Shown here one piece after another: positions 1 through 10,052 of a stretch of 61,941 bases of DNA (position 1 is its first letter; each line of letters starts with the position of its first letter). A program made the translations under genes and the position numbers. The notes beneath the pieces are model-generated. The model did not search any database and was not told the DNA's origin. It worked only from the letters and a program-made list of their open reading frames with translations. This DNA comes from Chloroflexota bacterium (GTDB lineage: Bacteria > Chloroflexota > Anaerolineae > Anaerolineales > Anaerolineaceae): contig JAMCRR010000096.1 of assembly GCA_023381565.1 (NCBI GenBank), forward strand, positions 1 to 61,941. Direction: 5' to 3'.

Positions 1-444
1 GGGAGGGCGATGGGTGAGGGCGCAGTCCAGGCGGTAGGGCGCGGAGATCTCGGTGGTGTAGGGGTCGCGGCGCTCGAAATCGAGGTAGGTTACCGGGTCG
101 AGGTCGGGGGTATGGATGAGAACCTGGATGCGGTCAACCAGGTTCTGGTAATCCTGGAGAGCCTGTTCCCGGCTGACACGGTAGCGTGAAGCCACTGCAC
201 GAGCGGCTTCTTCGGGGGGAGAATTTTTCACCAGGTGGAAAGCGAACTCGGCTGCAGTAGGATTGAGATGTAGAATGGTATGAGCATCGACGATCAGCAG
301 GCCTGAGCCGTCAGGCTCCAGGCGCAGGTGCAGCCGGTATGGATGTTCGGCTTCGGGGGGAGCCTGATAGTGGTGGGTGCCGGGAGGCAGCGGTTTTACC
401 CGGGTAAAATATTCGCGTATGGTTTCGCGCAGATTGTTCAACAT
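1..444 (-). CDS. PqqD-like domain / radical SAM protein, second tandem copy (partial, C-terminus outside window)
   Basis: The frame opens at an ATG (442-444) three bases after the stop of the upstream radical SAM gene. A strong GAGGAGGTGAGG ribosome site sits inside that gene's last codons. The 148 visible residues run off the window edge. They align by eye with the first 150 residues of the preceding protein: the shared elements are LRLEPDGSGLLIVDAHTILH, LNPTAAEFAFHLV and SAPYRLDCALTHR. This matches a PqqD-like peptide-recognition domain followed by the start of a radical SAM barrel. Where the neighbour has its first cluster cysteine (TYRC) this copy reads THRPP, so its iron-sulfur site may be shifted or lost. 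The rest of the protein is not visible. It probably works on the same substrate as its neighbour. Confidence 0.75.
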   Translation of the reverse strand, partial: MLNNLRETIREYFTRVKPLPPGTHHYQAPPEAEHPYRLHLRLEPDGSGLLIVDAHTILHLNPTAAEFAFHLVKNSPPEEAARAVASRYRVSREQALQDYQNLVDRIQVLIHTPDLDPVTYLDFERRDPYTTEISAPYRLDCALTHRPP

Positions 445-447
445 TCC

Positions 448-1794
448 TCACCTCCTCAGGGGGCAGCCACCCCCACATTCCGGCAAAAGGGCGCAGCTTA
501 AGCATTTACCCGGCAGATCGCGGCGCTCGCGCAAGCTCACGGCCAGGTCATGATTCCAGATCGAGTCCCAAGGATCCTCGAGCAGGTTCCCCAGAGGTTG
601 GTAGTAGGATTGGCAGGGGATCACGCTGCCGTCAGATTCGACGCACATGTTGTACAGGGCGGCGGTACAGCCCTTCACGCCAAGGTCGAGCTGGACTGGG
701 TCGAAATTGCAATATTCGGTAGGGGTGTACCAGATCAGCTTTTGCCCGGTGAGGTCTGTGCGCTGGCGAGCCAGCTCGAGCAGGGGAGGCAATGCCTCTT
801 CGGGCAAACCCGTGCCCACCGTCAGGCCGCGGCCGGAATAGATCAAGGCATTCAATCCGACCGTTGGCACACCCAACTCTGCCAGGAAATCCAATGTCTC
901 GCCAAGAACGGGACTGTTGTGCTCCAGTAAGGTGGTGTTGGTCATGACGAACAGGCGGCTTTCCAGGGCATTGCGGATGCCGGCAACCGTTTGCTTCCAG
1001 GCGCCTTTACGGGCGACCATGCGTTCGTGGATTTCGGGATCGTGCGATTCGAGAGTGATCTGGACGTGATCTAACCCGGCATCCACCAACGCCTCGACGT
1101 AGCGCCGGTCTTGCAGGCGGCGTCCATTGGTATTCAAGCCGGTGATCTGTCCGTTGTGCTCGGCATGGGCCACAAGCTCAGGCAGATCCGAACGAAGCGT
1201 TGGCTCACCACCGGTAAAAACTACGTGGGGGATATGCAGCGCCCATAAACGGTCGAGGATACTCAGCCAGGAGCTGGTATCCAGCTCGGGGTGATCGCGC
1301 GGCCGGTCGTTGTAGCAATGGGCGCAGGCATTGTTGCAGCGGTAGGTCAACGCCAGGTCCATGCGGTAGGGAGCACTGGGGCGGGCGCTGAAGGGCAGCG
1401 TGGTTTCCAGCTCCAGGTCGTGGATCGGGCAGGGGCCGTCTGGGTGAAGCAAGGCGTCGAGCTGCCCAACAAACTGCGCATAGTCAGTACGGGCTTGAGC
1501 GGCAGAAAGGCGGTACTTCCGCCTCAGAGCCTGGATGGCCTCAGGTTCGGGAACTTCTTGCAGTGCCAGGTAAGCCATGGTGGCAGCAGTGGGATTAAGA
1601 TGGTACACGTGGCTGGCATTGACCATGATTAAGCCGCGGCCATCTGGATCTACACGCAGGTGGATGCGCGTCTTTTCGTCTGGTCCCTCCCGCCGGTAGG
1701 GATAGATCCCGAGAGGGGGATAGTCTTCTCCCGGGTGAGTCTTAAATACCGGCAGGGAAGAGATACGTGTTTTCAGGTCGGCAAAAGCGGACAC
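448..1794 (-). CDS. radical SAM/SPASM-type protein with N-terminal PqqD-like domain
   Basis: Residues 1-130 form a PqqD-like (RRE) domain containing a LNPTAATMAYLAL helix. The radical SAM barrel follows, with the cluster motif CNNACAHC (CxxxCxxC) and a FTGGEPTLR motif. The C-terminus carries auxiliary-cluster cysteines (CTAALYNMC, then CLSCALLPECGGGCP), typical of SPASM proteins that modify ribosomal peptides or proteins. I start it at GTG 1794. The stop TAG of the upstream gene and this GTG share one base (TAGTG), with GGAGG seven bases upstream. A longer in-frame reading to 1884 adds an Arg/Leu-rich stretch that is only the out-of-frame reading of the upstream gene's Cys-Ala tail. The arrangement implies translational coupling to the Cys-tail protein, its likely substrate. 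The substrate assignment is inference. Confidence 0.85.
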   Translation of the reverse strand: MSAFADLKTRISSLPVFKTHPGEDYPPLGIYPYRREGPDEKTRIHLRVDPDGRGLIMVNASHVYHLNPTAATMAYLALQEVPEPEAIQALRRKYRLSAAQARTDYAQFVGQLDALLHPDGPCPIHDLELETTLPFSARPSAPYRMDLALTYRCNNACAHCYNDRPRDHPELDTSSWLSILDRLWALHIPHVVFTGGEPTLRSDLPELVAHAEHNGQITGLNTNGRRLQDRRYVEALVDAGLDHVQITLESHDPEIHERMVARKGAWKQTVAGIRNALESRLFVMTNTTLLEHNSPVLGETLDFLAELGVPTVGLNALIYSGRGLTVGTGLPEEALPPLLELARQRTDLTGQKLIWYTPTEYCNFDPVQLDLGVKGCTAALYNMCVESDGSVIPCQSYYQPLGNLLEDPWDSIWNHDLAVSLRERRDLPGKCLSCALLPECGGGCPLRR

Positions 1795-3500
1795 TAGCGG
1801 CCTCCACCGGCACAGGCACAGGCGCAGCCGGCGCAGGCGCACGCGCAGGCACAGTGCCCGCCGCCGGAGCTGGGTCCGTGCCAACCGCTTCCGCTGGTGG
1901 TGGGTGGTGGGACCGGGTTAGTGCGGTTGGTGATGCCATTTGTGAAAGAGGTCACGTTACCGACTACCCCGCCGGCAACAGACTGGACGCTGTTGGCAAT
2001 GGAAGCGGCAAAATCAGAACCGGGCAGGTGCGGCAGGTTAACCGTCATACCGCCGCCTCCCCCAGGCAAACCGGTTGAAACCGCCGGACCGACCATGCCT
2101 CCCATCGAGCTGCGGTAAACCGGGTCAAACGCCGGCCACCACATCGGCACGAAGACAGGTCCAGATCCAAACACGTTGCGCGTGCGGTCGCTGTAATTCT
2201 TGTCAAGCATGGTCCAATCCATCACTTCGTCGTACTTCTGGCTCTTGACTTCAGGTGTATCTGCGGCTTCGACCTGTTCCCAGGCTTTTTTGATGATATC
2301 CTCGTAATAAGCCACAGTTTCTTTACGGCTAAAACCTTTCATCTTTTCTGAAACACTTTTTACCAGCGTCACCATCATTTCCTGTAAGGCTTTCCGCTGG
2401 TCCAGAGTATTTTTCTCCTGGAAGGCTTTTAAGAAATCAAGCTCGTATGGTTGCAATCCTTCCGGTAGGGGATCGGTCTCTTTGATCGCCAGAGGTTCAC
2501 GGGTGATGACGGTCGCCGCGCCTTTTTTAACTGCTCCAAACAGGATCATCGTCAGCACTTTATCCATGGGCTGTTCCATGAGGATGGCCGCCTCTACGGC
2601 CGTCAAACCGCGTTTGATGCCGTGTCCTTCGATCGAGATCTTGGGGGGTAGGTATTGGAGTTTGCGACGGCGCGAACCCCAGATGGCCGAGTATAAGCTA
2701 AAGCCGATGAATAGTAAAAAGAGGCAGACGCCGCCATAACAGATCAGGTTTTGGGGTTGGATCTGAATGGACGGCTGGCGGACAATGGCTGCAGCGGGGA
2801 TATATTTGGCTGGGAATCCGGCGCCAAACGTATATTGGGTCGAGCCATTGGCATTGGGGCTGGTCCAGGTGTAGAGCACACGATTCTGACTGTCCAGGGC
2901 AGTCGCCGGTTGAGTGGGACCAGGCCAATTGCTGGAAGGAGTGTAGTAGATCGGCTCAGACGGCTGTACCCCGGGCGGAAGATGAAAGGCGACGGTCAGG
3001 TCGGTGGCGCCGTGCACGTAAGCCGATCCAAACCAGGTTGGAGAGAAATTAAAGCTAACGTAATCTTTGACGTTGTTGTAGGTGTAAGGATTGAGCACAC
3101 CGCTGATCGAGCCCACATGCAGATGCACCGTGCCGGTCTGGCCTGGAGGAATGGCGTAGGATCCCAGCGCAAGTGTAACGCCATACTGCCCGCCTTGCAG
3201 GTTCGAGGAGCTGGCCTGGGTGATGTCGGTGATCGAGTTGCCGTTGACGTCGGCGGTGACGCTGCTCAGGTTGTAATTCCCGTTGGGCAATCCGGCATCG
3301 ACGTAATCGATCGGGGAAGCGCCAGGGTCATTGGCGAAGGTCCATACATAATCCAGCTCGAGCGTCCCATCCTTGTTAAGGTAGGCGTTAACGACCTCTT
3401 TGGGAAGCGAAAACGAATAGGTTTGAGCCAGGACGCTGCCGGAAACCAGGGAAAGAAGGGCGATCAATGCAATGACAGCCAGGGCGGCTTTTTTGGTCAT
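1794..3500 (-). CDS. DUF2207-like secreted/membrane protein with C-terminal Cys-Ala repeat tail
   Basis: 568 residues. A signal peptide (1-25, ending VLAQ) leads into an extracytoplasmic beta-rich region like DUF2207 proteins. One clear membrane segment lies at about 252-272 (LICYGGVCLFLLFIGFSLYS), followed by RRRK. A long charged cytoplasmic region with a predicted helical stretch follows, then a Gly-rich linker and the terminal tail CACACACAGCACACAGGGR. The tail has seven cysteines, alternating with alanine. By the positive-inside rule the tail would face the cytoplasm, where the two radical SAM proteins encoded next could reach it. ATG 3500 has GGAGGA at a good distance. The tail could carry thioether crosslinks or bind metal; neither is shown by the sequence. 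The DUF2207 assignment is by overall architecture. Confidence 0.8.
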   Translation of the reverse strand: MTKKAALAVIALIALLSLVSGSVLAQTYSFSLPKEVVNAYLNKDGTLELDYVWTFANDPGASPIDYVDAGLPNGNYNLSSVTADVNGNSITDITQASSSNLQGGQYGVTLALGSYAIPPGQTGTVHLHVGSISGVLNPYTYNNVKDYVSFNFSPTWFGSAYVHGATDLTVAFHLPPGVQPSEPIYYTPSSNWPGPTQPATALDSQNRVLYTWTSPNANGSTQYTFGAGFPAKYIPAAAIVRQPSIQIQPQNLICYGGVCLFLLFIGFSLYSAIWGSRRRKLQYLPPKISIEGHGIKRGLTAVEAAILMEQPMDKVLTMILFGAVKKGAATVITREPLAIKETDPLPEGLQPYELDFLKAFQEKNTLDQRKALQEMMVTLVKSVSEKMKGFSRKETVAYYEDIIKKAWEQVEAADTPEVKSQKYDEVMDWTMLDKNYSDRTRNVFGSGPVFVPMWWPAFDPVYRSSMGGMVGPAVSTGLPGGGGGMTVNLPHLPGSDFAASIANSVQSVAGGVVGNVTSFTNGITNRTNPVPPPTTSGSGWHGPSSGGGHCACACACAGCACACAGGGR

Positions 3501-3557
3501 GAAGTCCTCCGGTTCTCGCAGGCGAACCTGCGGGTTATCCAGAATAGTGCGGTCAGT

Positions 3558-3920
3558 TCACCACTTGGGTTCTTCAGTAAGCTGGTAAGTGGTGTGGCAG
3601 TAGGGGCAGACAACCCATGGCGCCCCGGCGACCATCTTGATATCATCCGGCCCGAGAGTCCCTCCGCATGAGCGGCATTTCAGCGTATCCATGTTCACAT
3701 TAGCGGGCAGGTCGATTTTCAGCGTGACGTTATCGCCTCCCTGCGCGGCAGAAGGCTTACGGCGGGAAGCGAAGTAGATGATACCAAAGCCGATCAGGAC
3801 GCTGATGGCTCCCACCAGGATCCATCCCACACCGCTCCCTTGAGGGCTGAAGGCGCCTAATATGAAGATCACGCCAAAAAAAATCAAAATGGCGGCGGCG
3901 ATGTAGGCGATTATTTTCAT
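3558..3920 (-). CDS. small membrane protein with C-terminal zinc ribbon
   Basis: 120 residues. Two hydrophobic segments (about 4-24 and 30-51) are followed by a basic stretch (SRRKPS). A soluble domain then carries CRSCGG (C-x2-C) and CPYC (C-x2-C) about 25 residues apart, the pattern of a treble-clef or rubredoxin-like zinc ribbon. GAGGAG precedes the ATG. It is the first gene of the minus-strand operon, 57 bases ahead of the Cys-tail protein, and is probably co-transcribed with it and the radical SAM pair. No specific family was recognised. A role as membrane partner or scaffold for the Cys-tail protein is inference. Confidence 0.75.
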   Translation of the reverse strand: MKIIAYIAAAILIFFGVIFILGAFSPQGSGVGWILVGAISVLIGFGIIYFASRRKPSAAQGGDNVTLKIDLPANVNMDTLKCRSCGGTLGPDDIKMVAGAPWVVCPYCHTTYQLTEEPKW

Positions 3921-4059
3921 GCTACAACTCCTCAGTGGATAAGATGCGAACAGGTTTTTCCATAGGATTATCCCGGCTTTTGAGTAACATTCATTGCCGT
4001 ACTTGAAACTGCTTTCACAAAGAATTATACAACGGAATAGAACGATAATCTTGGACTGA

Positions 4060-6122
<2,063 letters not shown>

Positions 6123-6123
<1 letters not shown>

Positions 6124-7307
6124 TGGCTAACCTGATCCTCAAACCGGGCAGAGAAAAATCGGTTCTCCACCGCCACCCATGGATCTTTTCCAGTGCGGTG
6201 CTGCGGATGGAGGGTGATCCTGAGGAGGGAGAGACCCTGTGTGTGATGGACAGCCACAATAAGGCTTTAGGTTGGGCAGCCTTCAGCCCCCATTCGCAAA
6301 TTCGAGCGCGCATGTGGTCGTGGAACCCGGATGAGAGCATCGATCAGGAATTTCTGAAGCGGCGGCTGGCCACGGCCATTGCTCTGCGCCGCGCGGTGAT
6401 CCCGGCACAAGAAACCGATGCGCTCCGGCTGGTACACGCCGAATCGGACGGTCTGCCTGGAATCATCGTAGACCGCTATGCAGATACCCTCGTCTTGCAA
6501 CTTCTGACTGCCGGAGCCGAACGCTGGCGAGAAGACCTGGCAAACCTCTTGATAGAGCTTACCGGCCTGGCGCAGATCTATGAGCGCTCTGATGTTGACG
6601 TGCGCAGGCTGGAGGGTCTGCCTGAACGCGTTGGACCCCTGCGCGGCGAAATTCCCCATGAGCGCGTGATGGTGCAGGAAAACGACCTGAAATTCTGGGT
6701 CGATGTGATCCGCGGTCACAAAACCGGATTTTACCTGGACCAGCGCCCCAACCGGCAGAGACTGCGACTTCTGGCGTACGGACGTACAGTTTTGAATTGT
6801 TTTTCGTATACCGGCGCATTTGCCGCCTTTGCGCTGGCAGGCGGCGCCAGTTCGGTATTATCTGTAGACAGCTCGACTGAAGCTTTGAAATTGGGGATCG
6901 AAAACGTTGCAGTAAACGGCTTCCCGGCTGAGCGGGCTGAGTGGATGGAAGGAGACGTCTTTCAGGTACTGCGCTCTTTCCGCGACGAGAGGCGCAGCTT
7001 TGACTTGATCATCTTGGACCCGCCGAAATTTGCCCCGACCATTGCCCAGGCCGAAAAAGCTGCCCGCGGCTACAAAGATATTAACCTGCTGGCGTTCAAG
7101 CTGCTGCGACCGGGGGGTTTGCTGTTTACATTTTCCTGTTCAGGGGGTATTTCGATGGAGCTCTTCCAGAAAATTGTTGCCGGGGCGGCGCTGGATGCAG
7201 GGGTGGAAGCCAGGATCGTCGAGCGCCTGGGGCAAGGGCCCGATCACCCGGTGGCGCTTAATTTTCCGGAAGGGCAGTATTTAAAAGGGCTGATTTGCGC
7301 AATCTAA
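6123..7307 (+). CDS. class I SAM-dependent rRNA methyltransferase, RlmI type
   Basis: 394 residues. The N-terminal PUA domain (LKPGREKSVLHRHPWIFSSAV) is followed by a central region with RSDVDVRRLEGL. The Rossmann methyltransferase domain shows the SAM-binding VLNCFSYTGAFAAFAL, the LDPPKFAP motif IV (D-P-P) and FTFSCSGG. That last motif contains the catalytic cysteine typical of m5C-type COG1092 enzymes, which methylate a cytosine of 23S rRNA. Length and architecture match the family. Its ATG overlaps the ligA stop by one base, so the two are translationally coupled. Exact target base not determinable here. Confidence 0.9.
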
Positions 7308-7328
7308 CTGATCATCGCTGCGTGATCT

Positions 7329-7856
7329 ATGATGCCTGAGATAAAGTATTTCTTGCGCCGAATTTTCGCCTTCATCCTGGATGCTGTAATACTCTTCCTG
7401 GGGGTAGTTATCACTCAAGCCGCCATGCTCCTTGTTGGGATTAATCCGGTTGTGCGACAGATGCAAGCTGGTATCGCGGTGAGCGGATCAACTCTTCACC
7501 TTTGGGTGACTGCGACGACTACCCTGCCTTTTATCCTCTACTTCGCCATAATGCACAGCTCGGGTTGGCAAGCTACCTTAGGGAAGCGTGTCATGCGGAT
7601 AAAAGTGACGACAGTATATAATGAACGAACATCTTTCCAGCGCGGAGTTCTCAGGGCAGTGGTAACATTGATCCCCTTCGAAGTTAACCATACGATCATA
7701 TTTAACATCGGCTATGGCAATCCAGCAATGGTTGGTTATTTGATCCCTGCCTTAGTCTTTTTCTACGGCTTGATCGCTGCTTATATTGCCTCAATATTCC
7801 TAACACGTAGGCATCAGTCTCTCGACGACTTGGTTTCAGGGACTGTCACGATATAG
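7329..7856 (+). CDS. RDD family membrane protein
   Basis: 175 residues. It opens FLRRIFAFILDAVILFLG, the Arg/Asp-marked first helix of the RDD family. Further helices lie near residues 55-75 and 120-150, and the ending has RRHQSLDDLVSGT, the typical second RDD motif. GKRVMRIKVTT after the second helix is also family-like. RDD proteins are small integral membrane proteins of uncertain role; some act as Na+/H+ antiporters. The gene lies 21 bases after the methyltransferase with no strong ribosome site, and ATG 7329 or 7332 could be the start. It is somewhat more AT-rich than its neighbours. It converges on the serine hydrolase gene. Confidence 0.85.
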   Translation: MMPEIKYFLRRIFAFILDAVILFLGVVITQAAMLLVGINPVVRQMQAGIAVSGSTLHLWVTATTTLPFILYFAIMHSSGWQATLGKRVMRIKVTTVYNERTSFQRGVLRAVVTLIPFEVNHTIIFNIGYGNPAMVGYLIPALVFFYGLIAAYIASIFLTRRHQSLDDLVSGTVTI

Positions 7857-7877
7857 GTCGTGAAAATTTGATATTTC

Positions 7878-8705
7878 TCACCCTGCCAGTGTCTCATAAA
7901 CCTGATGAGAAATATCTGCTACGAAGGCGTGCGCAGTGGATACCTCGGCGAACCCTTGCGTCATCACGACCATGACATAGGGCAGTTGACCGGGAGGATA
8001 GATGATCCCGGCATCGTGATATACATCGTCGGTCCACCCGGTTTTGTGGGCGACTGGTATCCCAGATGGCAACCCGGCCGGAATCCCCTCGTTAAACTCT
8101 TGCCGCTCCATGATTTCGATCATTTCTTTGGATGCGCCGCTCGAGACCACCTCGCCTCTGGCGAGACGAATGAGGAGGCGCATCAGGCCGCGGGCGTTAG
8201 CCCGGTTGTTCCATCCCAGCGCAATGGCTCGATCATCGAACAGCCCGCGGCGCAGGCAGACATCGACAGCGCCCAAATCTTTCGCATAGGCAGTGATCTG
8301 ATCGGCTCCCACACGCTCGACCAGCAGGTTGGTCGCCAGGTTGCTGCTGTGAATGATCATCTTTTCAACAAGAGATCGAATGCTCACCTCCTGACCATCG
8401 AGATCGTACAGGTTTGGTTCGGAGTCATCTTCTCTCTTTAGCGCAAATGGCAGGCCTTCAACGAGGCTGGCAAAGGAGTTCTTGACCGGGATAAGATCAT
8501 CCAGGGAAAATTGCCCGTCTTCTGCCTGCCGGAAGACCTCCATCATCACAGCCACTTTTATCGTACTTGCCGGATTGAAGCTGATTCCAGCATTGACCAG
8601 GGTTTCGGCGCCAGTAGAAAGATCATGCAGGGCGACGGCGATGGTGCCTGCGCTAGTCTGGGCAATCCAATGATCTACGAGGGTTTGCGTGGTGGTTGAA
8701 AGCAT
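7878..8705 (-). CDS. beta-lactamase-fold serine hydrolase, cytoplasmic-looking
   Basis: 275 residues with the class A beta-lactamase/transpeptidase fold. The active-site SxxK is in PASTIKV near residue 46. The SxN element reads HSSN rather than the usual SDN, and KTG is in HKTGWTD. The general-base glutamate of true class A enzymes (ExxLN in the omega loop) is not visible; the region reads DDRAIALGWNN. There is no signal peptide. Retained Ser, Lys and KTG suggest an acyl-enzyme hydrolase or peptidase. The missing glutamate and missing export signal argue against a functional beta-lactamase. It is transcribed away from the downstream RDD gene, and tmRNA lies just upstream on the same strand. 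Confidence 0.8.
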   Translation of the reverse strand: MLSTTTQTLVDHWIAQTSAGTIAVALHDLSTGAETLVNAGISFNPASTIKVAVMMEVFRQAEDGQFSLDDLIPVKNSFASLVEGLPFALKREDDSEPNLYDLDGQEVSIRSLVEKMIIHSSNLATNLLVERVGADQITAYAKDLGAVDVCLRRGLFDDRAIALGWNNRANARGLMRLLIRLARGEVVSSGASKEMIEIMERQEFNEGIPAGLPSGIPVAHKTGWTDDVYHDAGIIYPPGQLPYVMVVMTQGFAEVSTAHAFVADISHQVYETLAG

Positions 8706-8751
8706 AAGATCCTCTTGATTATGAAAGGTGTGAACCTGCTGAATGACAACG

Positions 8752-8784
8752 AAATAGGGTTGCGCCTCTTGCGTAACCCTATTT
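8752..8784 (-). terminator. strong hairpin just 3' of tmRNA
   Basis: Arms AAATAGGGTT and AACCCTATTT, extended by an inner GCGC/GCGT, form about 14 pairs around a five-base loop. It lies 4 bases beyond the mature tmRNA 3' end on the minus strand. No long T tract follows on that strand, so it may act as a processing or transcript-end hairpin rather than a textbook intrinsic terminator. Confidence 0.6.
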
Positions 8785-8788
8785 CCAG

Positions 8789-9186
8789 TGGAGATGGCGG
8801 GAATTGAACCCGCGTCCGAAAGACTCGACCCTCGAATCTCTACAAGCGTAGTTGATCTGTTTTTCTCGCCTTTTTCACCCAGATCAACAGAGGGTTGTAA
8901 GAGGCCAGCCGCTCGGACCCGAAAGCCCTCTTTCGCACGGTTAGCGGTATGGCGTGCGGCACTCCAGCTTTATGACGCCCGGCTCTACCACCGGCTGGAA
9001 AGCGGGGCAGGCGGACGCGATCTCACGGGTGGAGATCGATGCTACTTCAACTCACCTTAAGCGGCGAGCGGGAGGGTAGCATAGGAAGTGCGGTTGGCAC
9101 TTGATTTTTTGTGCTGAGTTAACGAGGTCGGCACCTCTCGGCTCGCAATTCGGGATCAGCCTCCTCCGTCGAAGCCTGTCATCCCC
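8789..9186 (-). ncRNA. ssrA: transfer-messenger RNA (tmRNA)
   Basis: 398 nt. The 5' end GGGGAUGACAGGCUUCGACGG and the 3' T-arm and acceptor GGACGCGGGUUCAAUUCCCGCC...CAUCUCC-A pair as a tRNA-like domain (seven acceptor pairs, one G-U). The tag region follows an A-rich stretch (AAAAAAUCAAGU). It reads from resume codon GCC: ANRTSYATLPLAA, stop UAA (9057-9098). With the tRNA-borne alanine the tag is A-ANRTSYATLPLAA, ending in the LAA recognised by ClpXP-type proteases. CCA is not encoded. tmRNA with SmpB rescues stalled ribosomes and tags the nascent chains. A -10-like TATAAT lies at 9196-9201. Confidence 0.95.
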
Positions 9187-9195
9187 AATATAATT

Positions 9196-9201
9196 ATTAT
9201 A
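9196..9201 (-). promoter_or_regulatory. -10 element of tmRNA
   Basis: TATAAT on the minus strand, with its downstream edge 10 bases from the first base of the mature tmRNA (9186). This is the spacing expected if the transcript starts at or close to the mature 5' end. The -35 region is not convincing. Confidence 0.5.
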
Positions 9202-9266
9202 TCATTGATCCCGATCTGAAAGGCTCGCGGGTATAATCATGCAAATAATGATCAAGGAACCAACTA

Positions 9267-10052
9267 TTGGCGGTTTTGAAGCGGCGGGAAATGAGTGCAA
9301 TGCAAATTAAAAAGGGCGGGAAAATAGCTGGACTGGTGGGAGGAGACGAGGATAGGTCTCGTTTTTTGTGCCTCGAAGATGTAACCAAAAGCTATCAAGA
9401 AGGTGACCAACTGCGGAGCGTGCTGCGCGGAGCCAGCCTGTGTTTTGTACGGGGTGAGTCGGTGGCAATCCTGGGAAAGAGCGGCAGCGGCAAGACTACC
9501 TTGCTCAACCTGATCAGCGGAATTGACCGCTCTGACGGCGGTGCTATCTGGTTAGACGGGAAGAATCTCTCCGAGATGGATGATCGCGAGCTGACCCTGA
9601 CGCGCCGCCAACACCTGGGTTTCGTCTTTCAATTTTTCAATTTGATTCCTACTTTAACCGTATGGGAAAATGTCATCCTTCCCTTGGACCTGAATGGAAT
9701 GGGAGAGAAGGAGCACAAGACTCGTGCGGAGTATCTCCTTGAGATGGTTGGGCTGCTGGATCGCCGCCACGCTTTCCCTGACCGCCTTTCCGGAGGCGAG
9801 CAGCAGCGCGTCGCCATCGCCCGCGCTCTGGTTCATAATCCCGACCTGGTGCTGGCCGACGAGCCTACCGGAAACCTGGACGAAAACACCGGGCGCCAGA
9901 TCCTCGATCTCCTGGACCGGCTGACCCGCCAGGCAGGCAAGAACCTGGTTATCGTCACCCACAGCCAGGACGCTGCGGCCTACGCCGACCGCATCCTCTA
10001 TCTGCGTGACGGACGCCTGGTAGAACGCGAGGTTCCCCTCGACGATGAATAA
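9267..10052 (+). CDS. ABC transporter ATP-binding protein, LolD/MacB type
   Basis: 261 residues. Walker A is GKSGSGKTT, the Q-loop lies in FVFQFFNLIPTLTVWENV, the signature is LSGGEQQRVAIARAL, Walker B plus catalytic Glu is LVLADEPTGNLD, and the switch His is in IVTHSQD. The FQFFNL-PTLT region and TGNLD box are those of LolD/MacB-type ATPases that power FtsX-like permeases rather than classical channels. The TTG at 9267 has AAGGA eight bases upstream; ATG 9291 is an alternative. The permease gene starts inside its last codons (ATGAATAA). A TATAAT at 9232-9237 may be its promoter, facing away from tmRNA. Confidence 0.93.
   Translation: MAVLKRREMSAMQIKKGGKIAGLVGGDEDRSRFLCLEDVTKSYQEGDQLRSVLRGASLCFVRGESVAILGKSGSGKTTLLNLISGIDRSDGGAIWLDGKNLSEMDDRELTLTRRQHLGFVFQFFNLIPTLTVWENVILPLDLNGMGEKEHKTRAEYLLEMVGLLDRRHAFPDRLSGGEQQRVAIARALVHNPDLVLADEPTGNLDENTGRQILDLLDRLTRQAGKNLVIVTHSQDAAAYADRILYLRDGRLVEREVPLDDE

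Noticed and set aside
2751-3671. 306-codon open frame on the plus strand
   Set aside because: It is antisense to the DUF2207-like gene, has no ribosome site and no recognisable domain; the minus-strand gene has signal peptide, membrane helix and family features.
8788-9060. Open plus-strand frame over the tmRNA gene starting MEMAGIEPASERLD
   Set aside because: This is the well-known spurious translation of the reverse complement of a tmRNA/tRNA-like 3' end; RNA features fully explain the sequence.
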